Assembly: GCA_027563935.2 (NCBI GenBank)
Contig: CM050448.1
Coordinates: 125,961,190 to 126,025,189 of the forward strand
Source: Costus lasius
Taxonomy: Eukaryota > Streptophyta > Magnoliopsida > Zingiberales > Costaceae
Direction of reading: 5' to 3'
Length of the DNA stretch: 64,000 nt
Shown here: positions 1-9,901 of the stretch, piece after piece
Numbering within the stretch: position 1 is the first letter of the stretch
Layout: each line of letters starts with the position of its first letter
The notes under the pieces: generated by a model
What the model was told of the DNA's origin: nothing
Seen by the model: only the letters and a program-made list of their open reading frames with translations
Database searches by the model: none
Translations under genes and position numbers: made by a program

Positions 1-959
1 TTGATGATGTATACCAAGCGAATGGACTTTTATTAAATAGAGAATTGGGGAAAATTTCCATTAAGTTCTGGCTAACCTATTATTCTTGTTGTGCTCTTCT
101 TTTAGAAAAGTTTTGTTTTTTTTCGGACATGGAAACATAGCTTTAGCATGATTAAAATAGGGCTCAACATGATTTTGGTGGAGCCTCGGTCTTGCAATTG
201 GTCAACCATGGGCATGATGAAGGTGTAAGAATAGAGTCGGTGTTTATTCAATTTTGACCATTGAGGAGCCATTATTGGTACGGCATCAATTTGAAGTCAT
301 GATATTCACATAAGCTTTAAATATTCGCCATAAGTTTTTCTTAATTTTAAAAATTCTTTTATGAAAATATAATTTTAATTATTTTATCTTTCTATTCCAT
401 TTAATGTTTCATATTCTCTCTTCTAGGATACATAGCTTAAAAGAAGAATTATGGGATAAGACATGGGATATACTTCCATCTTTTCTATTTACTTGAATTT
501 TTGGAATTAATTTTTTGTGTAATTCCATCATAATCTAATCCAATTAATCATCTCAATTAGACCAGTTTTGACCTAGTTAAAATTAATTTGACTAGGGTGG
601 ACTAATTTTGACTACAAATAAATGAATTAGTTACTATATCAGTTAATGCATTTTTGCAATGTTCAACTCAAACTCTACCTTAGTGGACCAAAAAACAAAA
701 AAAAAATCATTAAATTCATAATATATATTTTTAAGTGAAATAACTATATCATACATGAACCAAATTAAAATAAGATAAGGTCTTTAATAAAAATAAAATT
801 GCATATACTATTCATGTAATTTTCTGTAATAGAAATAAACATAGAAGCACCACAATATTTTATTTTTAGACAATAAGACACTAGGCCATTTAATTTTCCT
901 TATACAATGTGTTTTAGATTTAATGAAGTTTAACTAGGAATATGGAGGTTTGGTGAAAT
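1..959. other. Intergenic AT-rich DNA, no gene seen
   Basis: No reading frame here looks like a recognisable protein on either strand. The sequence is AT-rich with short homopolymer runs. If the bHLH exon at 2798-3218 belongs to a living gene, this stretch could be part of a long intron or 3' region of that minus-strand gene, but nothing in it shows that. Confidence 0.6.
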
Positions 960-1145
960 TATGGTTTAAAATACTATCATGCTCCACCCGGTAATGTTAC
1001 GTACCGGTCCAACAATGGACCGATACACTGTTCTAACAAATATATATATATAATTGGAACCAACTTGTATCATCAGGTTCAAAATGTTACCTACCGGTCC
1101 AACAGTGGACAGATACACTGGCTAGGACCGGTATCTTAAACCTTG
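960..1145. mobile_element. Fragment of ACCGGT-rich hAT-like MITE family
   Basis: The right end reads, on the minus strand, CAAGGTTTAAGATACCGGTCC. This closely matches the terminal sequence of the better preserved element at 18089-18326. The left end around 960 has a related GGTTTAAAATAC. Inside are two direct copies of a stretch of about 40 bp containing ACCGGTCCAACA and GATACACTG, around 990-1030 and 1083-1122. No clean target-site duplication is visible, so the exact ends are uncertain. Confidence 0.5.
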
Positions 1146-1576
1146 GTGAGGCAAACATTTGCTCAATGAGATAATCTCCCATGATTCATTATACCAGATA
1201 ATTAAGCATGATTGATTGTCTATCTAATTATTACTGAAGAGTTAATAGAACATACAATTAGTTAGTAAATGTGCATTTTAAGGGCATGGATGAGGAAACC
1301 CATCAACAAAAGGTTCATTTCTATCTTGTCTTGGGCACGAAATGCAGCTAAAATTATGTTATAGTGGACGACTAATCAAGACAATTTTATTTGACTCATC
1401 AAGGAAAAACTGAAAATGAATTTTGATGCCCTATGCTACTACAATATACAAGAGATATTTACTGACTCAGCTATTTAACTATTATTGCAAAAAAAAGGAA
1501 AAAGTACTGGCCACGAAACCACCAACATGGGATGGAATTGGAGTCAACAAACACAGTAAATTACCACAAACATTTA

Positions 1577-1684
1577 GGGTATGTTCTCTTGGATGGAATT
1601 TAGGGTGAAAAGGATGGAAAGTCATCTAGATTTTTTGCACTTTCCATCCTTTCTATCATGGATTCTATCTAACAGAACATACCC
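1577..1684. mobile_element. 108-bp Tourist-like MITE (PIF/Harbinger type)
   Basis: The ends are inverted repeats of about 24 bp: GGGTATGTTCTCTTGGATGG on the left pairs with GGGTATGTTCTGTTAGATAG read on the minus strand from the right. The element is flanked by TTA on both sides (1574-1576 and 1685-1687), the 3-bp target duplication typical of PIF/Harbinger elements. The middle also folds (ATGGAAAGT against ACTTTCCAT). It has no coding capacity and would be moved by a transposase supplied elsewhere. Confidence 0.85.
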
Positions 1685-1687
1685 TTA

Positions 1688-2620
1688 ATACATGGAAACC
1701 AAACATGACTGAAACTGGAAAGCTCGCTCAGCCTAGAACATGTTAGCGGCTTCATCAATGCAAACAGTCAGAAACTAGAGTAGGTTAGGTTTTGCATGAG
1801 TTTGGACGAAGGTTATCCTTTTCCAGTTGAGGACAAAGGTTTTGCATACTATCTGAACATCAGAAAATCAAACAGGTTGAAGCATACTGTATTTGCAATG
1901 GACCATGATCATATCAATATGCCTAGAGAAAAAATAATAATAGGAAGGCAACAGCTTAGAACTAAATATCAGAAGCAAAAAACAAGACAAACATTCTGAA
2001 ATTTTTGTTCCAGAAAAGAGGAAAAACTAGTTGAATACCCACGATCACAAAATACAGATTATTTTAAGGAACACGATCTAAGAGAAACAGAATACATGTT
2101 CAACCATAAAACAAAACAGAACAGAAACGATTATTAGGGCGCCTAGTGGTAAAAATAACCCGTTTATTGCCATTTAAAGCGAAAGTCGAAATATTAACAG
2201 AAGTATATAACTACGAAAACTTCAATCTCTAATTTAATAGCATAATTAATGCTAACCTACTCGATTCTCCATGGATAGTCATTGGTTAATTAACCAAAAC
2301 CAGGTATTGCGGATCTAAGCATGAAATTGTGATAATTCAGCAGGTGGATTCTTATGGAGCCAACCTGACATAAGAAAAATCGCTGTCTAATTGTCTTATT
2401 GAATTATCGACAAATCATCATTCTAATTATCTCTTTATTGAAGAAACAGCTAGAAAAGGGACAGGCAGGGATGGTCAAACAAAACAGGTTAGAACAATAA
2501 AGCGTGTAACTGAGTCCACACGACGCTAGAGGAAACCTGAACCACCCACATATATCATGTGGGATATACTCAATTTCTTTTCCTTCACAGATCAATGCCC
2601 ATTATTCAGTGCTGTTTCCA
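1688..2620. other. Intergenic or intronic DNA, no exon recognised
   Basis: Searched by eye on the minus strand for the basic helix-loop-helix exon expected after the exon at 2798-3218; none was recognised. A splice acceptor-like TGTGCAG followed by GT on the minus strand near 2621 would join in frame to that exon but meets a stop after about ten codons. It is therefore not proposed as a genuine exon. Confidence 0.4.
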
Positions 2621-2797
2621 TACCTGCACACTGGACGCAGATCCCGGCCCCTTATTCGTTGCACTCCATTTGGTCAAATACAGTACAACATCAAGACCGA
2701 GGGGTTAGCGACGCGTATGCAATTCTACTTTGAACCATACACGTGGGGGGGCAAAAAGGGGATCGACTGCTTAGATTGGTGGCGAAGCGGTGCTTAC

Positions 2798-3218
2798 CGT
2801 GATCCGAAAGGAGATGGGAGAAGAAACCCGCCGGTGAGCTGCTGTGCCGGACCAAAGAGTAACCGCCGCCTGCCGAAGCATTAACATCGATGGGTCCACC
2901 GCTGCCTCCATAAGATTCCTTCAGGCAAACCCCCGTGTTGCCAGCGTCCGGGTCCGGGCCAAGGGCGGTGGCGCGGCAGCTTGATTCGGACGTCAGGCAG
3001 GGGGATTCGCCCGATAAGTACCGGTACATCATACTCTCCGGATCCACCGCGTTGGCGGTGTCGGCCGCAGCCGTCAGCTCGCCGCCGGCGAGTACTGAGT
3101 CGGCTAGTCCAGCGAGGAAGGCCCCGGGGGCCGAGCCGTATCGGGAGAGACCCAACGGTGACGGCATCGGCGGCCCCATGGAGTGTGGCTTGCTTCCGCC
3201 CGGCACGGCTCGGTCCAT
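2798..3218 (-). CDS. First exon of FBH/bHLH122-130-like transcription factor (partial)
   Basis: This exon encodes about 140 residues and ends at a GTAAGC donor directly after ...SDHG. Three blocks identify the plant bHLH80/81/122/128/129/130 (FBH, FLOWERING BHLH) group. They are LSRYGSAPGAFLAGL (near residue 24), a Tyr-Arg-Tyr-Leu-Ser-Gly plus LTSES stretch in the middle, and SLVRHSSSPAGFFSHL near the end. Family members bind E-boxes in the nucleus and act in flowering time, guard-cell and ABA responses. The basic helix-loop-helix DNA-binding exons should follow at lower coordinates but were not found between 1 and 2797. Either intron 1 runs out of the window or the gene is truncated. The exon is strongly GC-rich against AT-rich surroundings, common for first exons in monocots. 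The start at 3218 is the first Met in this frame after GC-rich leader sequence. Confidence 0.75.
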
Positions 3219-3338
3219 CGCCGCCTCCCTCCGCCACGTAGTGGGACAAGGTGCGGTTGGAGTCTTGAAGACTGCGTGCGAAATGGCGAAGGGAGAGGTG
3301 ATGATTGGGTTAGTTTATAGGAAAAATTTTCCTCCCCA

Positions 3339-3655
3339 ATTAAGCAGCATTCTTAAACTTTCTTTAATTTTTTTTTAAAAAAATAATCTATACAAGCTAA
3401 GTTATCTAATGACTAATGATATTAATATTAGGGTATTTTAAATCATATATATTTATTAAATATTTTAAATAAAATTATATAATAAATAATATTTTTAAAT
3501 ATTTTTATCTTTTATGTGATTTTATTTAAGGTATTTAACAAGTATACATGATCTAAAATATGTCAATATTAATACCTAATTTAGATTGTATAGATTATTT
3601 CTAAAAAAAATTTAAAAATTTTTTTTTAAAAAAAATTTAAGAATACTACTTAAGT
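3339..3655. mobile_element. Fold-back MITE, family A copy 1
   Basis: This AT-rich palindrome has ends AATTAAGCAGCATTCTTAAA and, on the minus strand, CTTAAGTAGTATTCTTAAA. Inside, the two arms carry matching blocks (AAGCTAAGTTATCTAATG, a GATATTAATATTAG stretch, and their complements), so the whole element can fold on itself. The same arm sequences recur at 3716-4071 and 46184-46470. It lies just upstream of the bHLH exon and so may sit in that gene's promoter. Ends are approximate. Confidence 0.65.
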
Positions 3656-3715
3656 TTCCAGGGCAGTATATATTTTTCAATTTATAGTACGCCAAAGGGA
3701 GCAAATTTTCTAACA

Positions 3716-4071
3716 AGCCGTGGCTGCACAAAACTTATAAGATTTGATAATTTTTAATTAAAAAATAATATTTTTTAATTTTTTTATAAAAATAATTTAT
3801 AAATTCTAAGCTATCTAATACCATCATAAATAAATTTATCTATGATAAAAAATTAATAAAAATATTATAATAAACAAATTACTATAGTAACTAATAATTT
3901 TTTTACTATATTATATTTTATTAATTTTTCATGATAGATAAACTTATTCATAATTAATATCATTAGATAGATTATAATATATAAATTATTTTTATAAAAA
4001 AATTTAAAAAAGTATTTTTTTAATTAAAAATTATCAATACTACTTAAAAATTTTAGGCAGCCGGCTGCATG
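3716..4071. mobile_element. Fold-back MITE, family A copy 2
   Basis: The terminal parts are GCCGTGGCTGC...GATAATTTTTAATTAAAA on the left, mirrored on the right by TTTTAATTAAAAATTATC...GGCAGCCGGCTGC. The arms again carry AAGCTATCTAATACCAT-like sequence and its complement. The element is almost wholly AT and has no reading frame. It sits about 60 bp from copy 1, so the two may have inserted near each other, or one near the other's target. Confidence 0.65.
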
Positions 4072-6650
4072 AAAATTTCTCCCACCAAAGGCTTCGAGAT
4101 TGGTTGGAGATGGGACCCAAGCAATCAAGCAGTCAAATAATGGTACATTTTGTTGGTGCTATTTTGGAGTAGACGTTGGAGTGCATAATTATTCCTTGTA
4201 GTGTAGACTAGGGAGTGGTAGTTGGGGCTCGCAATCGCATGTGGTGGCGTGTGGCCATTGTGCGCTGCAATAGACTCGTTTGTCCGAGCCAAGTTTACTT
4301 AATTTTATGAAATGTTTTATATTAATGAGAGGTCGATTTAGGTTCCAGCACGACATGAAATAAATAACACTGAGAAAAGTCAGACATGAGCGCCGTTGCT
4401 TAACAAGACTAAGTCGCATACCACTGAAGTCTGAAAGAGCGGAGAACCAAGTAATTTTTTAATTAAAAAATATTTACCTTTACACAATTTATTTATTTTT
4501 TTAGATTCTGATATAGATTCATAATTACAATCATGAACTCGGTCGAGTAAGTTCAAAATTCACATGCCAATTTAGATAAACTCTTTTTTTTTTTTGCACT
4601 CCAATAAATAAATTTGAGCGTAACTATTTTCCAATATCAGTTAAATTGAAAAAAAAAAACTATTAGTCACATCGAGCATAAAACAAATGTAGAGTCGGTG
4701 GATGTTGGCGGTTATTTAATTTAATTTGGCCTGCTTCGCTTTTTTTGATGTGGACACGAGTTGGCTTCCGCGTCCTATGTGCCTTGATTGCATTGCAAGC
4801 TATGGAATTGTAACAACTTCGGGATAACTGAGAGCGATTTGTTTCGATTGCCACGTCGTTGACTTAAATAATGATATAAAGAGCACGGTCAACGCCTCAA
4901 ACTTATCCCACTTTGCCTCCAGACCTATAATTGGTTTTATATTTTTGCTAGTGTATTTTAAAATATTCCTATCAATGACCCTCATAATAGTAAATAATTG
5001 CACTTCTTTGATAGTTAGGGTTTTTCCAAAATCAAGTTGAATTTAATATTTTTATATAGTATGTAAATTTAATGATAAGTAGAGATGATCTAAACATAAA
5101 TTAGAGACATGATTGTTGTAGAAATGTTTGCAATCGTCTAAATAGCTCTACGAAGGACTGGTTTGGATCAAATTGAAAAATGAAAAAACTTGTATAAGTT
5201 ATATATTTCTTCATCACTTTTTAGAAAATCGTCAAGTACGAATAAGTCAAATATGTATATCCTTAGATAAAAATTTATTTTGCTTAGTTTTTACCTTTAT
5301 TAAAGTCCATTTATCTTATAACTTAAGGCAAATGAGAGATTTTCTCTCCCTATACGACCTATCTATTATTGAACTTGATTTTCTCCAACCATATTCATCA
5401 TAGACTATACCAAATTTTTTTAAAAAAATATACAAAAATAGCCTTTTAGATTATAAAACCCTGAATATTTCTGAAATTTTTTATTTGTTGCATCACTAAT
5501 TTGAACATCAACTCATCAGATTAAGGTCAATTAATGAGAGATAAATTCCATCTAATCTAAACTAATGAACTCTAGGTTTGCAATTTTATTGCATAATAAG
5601 ATTGAATCTTTAAACAAAAGTATTAGTTATATTGTAGTTTTAAGTTGTATTTTAAAAAAAAAAAACACTAGTGACCAGTTTAACACTTGAAAACATCATC
5701 AATTGAGCCTAAAAATATAATGTTTTCTTGGAGTTGGAGATGAAATTAATGCAAGAAAATCATTGATATTGTCATTGATTACATTATGTGATCAATGTAG
5801 TTCATATTAATTTCATCAAATCAACTCAACCAAGTGTGGCATTGATCCTAATTATAAGATCATCCACGCATAAATTTAACTACTATTTTATTACGAGAAA
5901 TTGTTAATATAAACAATAGAAATTAAAATTTGGCGCAAGGATTAAATTATACAATTGATAAAGGACAATAGATCAAATACTCGATTGCTACCTATCATGA
6001 TATCCCTTAATAACTCGGATTCCATTTTCGGCATGTTACTAAAACAGTGAATGCATGCATATCGACGAAAAAAAAATAATTCCACTAACTTTTAATTCCC
6101 ACGGCACAAATGCATGCATGTAATTAACTTTTTACTCTTTTAGAGAGGATTTCTTTTAATTAAAAATTAATATATATGTGTTCATGAAATTTAACCCATA
6201 TATTAATTTTACAAATAAACTTTAAAAAACAGTAATTAATGTGACACAATAATCCTCAATATAGTAGTAATGCAAAAGAATTGGAAAATATTTAATAAAA
6301 TAACAACTTTTGGTTGTATGTATTAGGAAAAAGGAACAAAAAAATATTATTGTAATTTTATTAAAGAAAAAAATGTAAAATTTTATGGATAATTACATAT
6401 GAGAAAATTGCTACATGTTAATATTCATTTAGAAATTGCTAAATATATGTATATAATTGTGGCAACAGTCGCCATTAATGAGCAATGAGTGAGCGTTCAG
6501 AGGAGCTGTTGTCACTGATGGCATTAGCTTATCTTTGAATTACAAATGTCGCATCATATGCGATTAACAGCCAGTGAATTGCATGCGCTCTCTGCCATTA
6601 ATGCCTTGCTTAGCAACAAAAACTTTGAACCTCTCTACCACATCTTTTCC
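4072..6650. other. Intergenic AT-rich DNA, no gene seen
   Basis: Short open frames occur, such as 76 codons at 5173-5403 (+), but they show no recognisable domain, no coding-like composition and no splice context. T-tracts and A-tracts are common. Nothing here supports a gene. Confidence 0.6.
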
Positions 6651-6681
6651 ACCTTCCAAATTCTATAATTCATTTACATTC

Positions 6682-6694
6682 CATTATATATACA
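6682..6694 (+). promoter_or_regulatory. TATA box of the RRM-like gene
   Basis: An ATTATATATACAA sequence lies about 50 bp upstream of the ATG at 6743. It is preceded by AT-rich DNA and followed by a short leader. The position fits a TATA box with a very short 5' untranslated leader. Confidence 0.4.
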
Positions 6695-6742
6695 AATTAT
6701 ATAATTTGATTCTGAGGGCTTCTCCTCGTCTTCCTCCTTCGC

Positions 6743-7683
6743 ATGGAATTGAATTCCATCCATGCGGCTGCTGATGCCGTGCACCTTGCCTTTCAGTACT
6801 CCAAGGAGCGCCGACTTCTGTCGCGCATGGTCGTCGCCCTCGGGTTGCACCCAGATCCGTCGATGAAGATTATAGCCTTCTGGCTGTGGCTGGAAGAGAA
6901 CGGGCACAGGGACATCATACGGAGCATCTCCGCCCTGGACGATGCTTCTCTCCTCGACGTCGCTTCCGTCGGCAACGCTTTCGTCGAGTCCCTCCGTCTC
7001 CACTCTCTGCTTGGGAGCCGAGCCGATGAGCAGCAGTTCAGGGATGTGGCTGTGCGCGGCATCAATCACTACCTCAACACCGTCTGCCGTAGGGTTTTTG
7101 TGCATATGCGAATGGAACAGCTGCTGGAGTTTGATTACCTCGAAATCCAAAAGAACATGGAGGAAGTCCTTCATTTGGATGTGAGCAGCTCCAATGCTAG
7201 GGGAAGAAACAGTTGCAGTAGTGGGTTATTCAGATCTGGGCGAACCGTGCTGGATGTTCTGTTCAGCTTGTATAAACAGTCGTCGTCGCCGGCGGCAGAA
7301 AATCGCCTGCAACTTCCACGCGACGAGCGGACGCTGTTCGTCACCTTCTCCAATGGCTTCCCGCTAACCGAAGAAGAACTCCGCGCCTTCTTCATGAGGT
7401 CCATTTCACCACCACCACCACCACCACCTTCTTCTTCTTCGTGACGTTCAGTAACATTCTGCTGAAATGCATGTGCAGGCACTACGGAGATGTTGAGACG
7501 GTGATTGTGCAGGAGCGACTGGACGGAAAGCCTCCCTTGTACGCCCATGTAACATTTTACTCATTAGCGACACTGTCACGCGTTCTCAATGGCAACGACA
7601 AGGTGAAGTTCATGACCAAAGGGAAGCACCTTTGGGTTCGACAATTCATTCCCAAAAACAAGTTTAAGCATGCTGCTGCTTGA
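6743..7683 (+). CDS. Two-exon gene, uncharacterised protein with RRM-like C-terminal domain
   Basis: Exons are 6743-7398 and 7479-7683, joined at AG|G (Arg) across a GT-AG intron of 80 bp that contains (CAC)n and (TTC)n runs. The product is 286 residues. Residues 1-150 are a predicted helical region (KIIAFWLWLEENGHRDIIRS is characteristic) resembling an unnamed plant family. The C-terminal 90 residues read like an RNA-recognition motif: RTLFVTFSNGFPLTEEELRA (first strand and helix), HYGDVETVIVQ, then LYAHVTFYS and KGKHLWVRQF as later strands. The aromatic residues normally contacting RNA are only partly kept, so RNA binding is inferred. No signal peptide is visible. The GC-rich body against AT-rich flanks fits a real gene. 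The molecular role is not known to me. Confidence 0.75.
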
Positions 7684-8590
7684 TCGAGTAGATGTATATG
7701 AATGCTTTCTTTTTCTTTTGTTTGCCAATACTGTGCTTCCATGTAATGCAGGATAATACAGTGACTGAACAAGCAAGTTTCGTGTACAGAAAACCTTGTA
7801 TGAGATGTGTGTTAATGTTTAAGCTGGACTGATTGAAGAATGTGGAAAGTGATTCATATTTCTACTGAATTGAAGTGATAAGCTGATCCTGGGCATTGTT
7901 TATTGCCGAGCTGGATCTTAGCTATATTGACAGTAGAGAGATTTGTTTAAATGAATTGATGAACCACTAAAACAAGATAGACTAATCATCAAATTTCTTT
8001 ATATCCAACTTCATGATCATACACTGAACCAATGGAGTAGGAGATCTGGCTGTAAATATTTTTTTTAAAAAAATTATTTCCTTCCAAAGAAACAAAAGAG
8101 AAATGAATAAAAAATTTCTAATTATGATTCAATATTTAAATCCTTCTTGATTTTTATTGCTCTCCTTTTATTTGTAATTTACTTTAAAAACTTGTAGATG
8201 TAATTTTCTTTTTTCTAGAATACTACAATGTTAGAGTCTTTATAGATTTTTAAAAAAAAAACTAATTATGGAAATACATTTAGTAATTTGTCTACTTTAC
8301 TAATTTGATGGCATTTTTTTACTTTTTGTTCCATATAAGAAGCACTTTACCTTTGCTACGAGTGGTCTTTCACTGGACCCACCAGTCGACCCGCAATCCT
8401 GCTTGCAGGTTGGAAAGTTGTACACACACATTCTTTCAATAAAACATTCTTTTTAATTAAGGTCGCTACCATCCAGCTGAACGTTACCCGGAGCGTACAC
8501 TTGTCACTTGTCAGATTTGGCATGGAGTTTGACAGGGGATCCACGTCTGCTTCCAATCAAAACGAATTGGGTCAACGAGTAGGCGTAACG
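7684..8590. other. 3' flank of RRM-like gene and promoter region of the kinase gene
   Basis: The first part probably holds the 3' untranslated region of the preceding gene (AT-rich, several AATGAA/AATAAA-like sites). From about 8340 the sequence becomes mixed and leads into the GC- and CT-rich leader of the PTI1-like kinase gene. No separate gene is seen. Confidence 0.5.
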
Positions 8591-8599
8591 AGTAGCAGA

Positions 8600-8892
8600 A
8601 GTTGTCTGTTATTTCTGGATGCCAACCTGGAAAGAGACAAAGGAAAGGGAAAGGCGAGCATCGCACGGCGTGTTTAGGATGCGAAGGGGAAGAGCTCCGC
8701 TGGCGTCGCGCGCGGCGAGGCTGTGGTGCAGGTGCTGACCCTTTTCCCCTTCGACCTTTTCTTCTCTTCTTCCCCTTTTCCTTCTCCCCTCCCTTCCCCA
8801 CCCGCTGTAACCCGAACCCGGAACCCCCCCAACCCCAGCCCTCGGGGTCGGTGGCTGGAGAGGAAGGATTCTTGTTGCTGCTCATCAGCCAG
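8600..8892 (+). other. Probable 5' untranslated exon of the PTI1-like kinase gene
   Basis: This is a GC-rich then pyrimidine-rich stretch (many CCCTTTTCC and CTTCTCC runs) typical of plant transcription starts and leaders. It ends at CAG|GTGATG, a good donor at 8893. The next acceptor, TTGCAG at 9857, opens an exon that holds the kinase ATG at 9902. An intron of about 965 bp in the 5' leader is therefore likely. The true transcription start is not visible. Confidence 0.5.
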
Positions 8893-9901
8893 GTGATGCA
8901 ACCTCCCTTCCGTTCCCCCATCTTTCCCTTCGTTCGTCGTTAATTCTCTTTTTTTTTATCTTTTATTTGATTTGGTTTATGTTTGATCTTCTCGGTCACG
9001 TCTCTGTTTCTTCGATTTGGAGGATACTTGTGATTGCTTTTGGTAAAGCTATTCTTGTTTGAAGAGATTAACAGTTTCTTATTTAGGGTTCCGTCTTGTT
9101 AAACCGTGTGTTACCTGTCATTTTTTGTATGTTTATTCGCTGACGTAGAGTGATCTTCCCTTCTTTCTCTCGCGCAAGCATTTCTTGCTTTTGGTTGAAT
9201 TGTGATAGTTCCACTTGGCTTAAAAAGATTCCTAGAAGCGATTATCTACAGTTGCATTGTTATTACCGTCGTCTGAGTTCTGACCCTGCTGCTAGATGGA
9301 GATGTATGATTGTGGAACCGTGACGATTAGTAATTTATTGTCTTAGGATGTGGATTCCTATAAAATTTATTGTCCTATAATGAAGGAATAATATGATGAT
9401 GTCTATCTCTCAATGTTCATGTCAGGTTACTAAATCAACCTGTCTCTGGGTCCCACCTGCATCGTTGTATAGTTAAATTGTCAGCTACCAATTTGTTTCA
9501 TGAACTATATCTTTGCCTAAGTTTCTTGTTGGGTGCCACAATTTAGACGCGTTTGTCATGGGCTTCGTTCTTTGATTCTTTATTCTGATTAAATTTGCGT
9601 ACCAAATAGCAGATACATTCTTTTGGTAAATTCTGATTTTCGACTCATACAATGTGCTGTGAGATGTTCGTCTATACATTTTAAGCTATCTTTCAATCAT
9701 TAAGTCATGAGAATCTGTTTTTTTAATCACTTCTACAACAAACTTTACTAGATGAATATTAATATCATGTATATAATTTCACTTTTCAAAAACAGAAGTT
9801 GCTGCAAGTTTTACTTCAGTTATATGGTTCTGACACAAGTTGTGGTTCCCATTGCAGAAGCCATATCTATCTAGAAAAAGAATATAAAGAAGACAAGTAT
9901 C

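Noticed and set aside
2609..2884. Plus-strand 91-codon frame and neighbouring GC-rich frames up to 3378
   Set aside because: They lie opposite the bHLH exon. Only the minus-strand frame shows family motifs and a splice donor; the others are shadows of GC-rich coding DNA.
8511..8943. Overlapping frames of 75-136 codons on both strands in the kinase leader
   Set aside because: Composition is low-complexity pyrimidine/purine with no domain. The place and donor fit a 5' untranslated exon.
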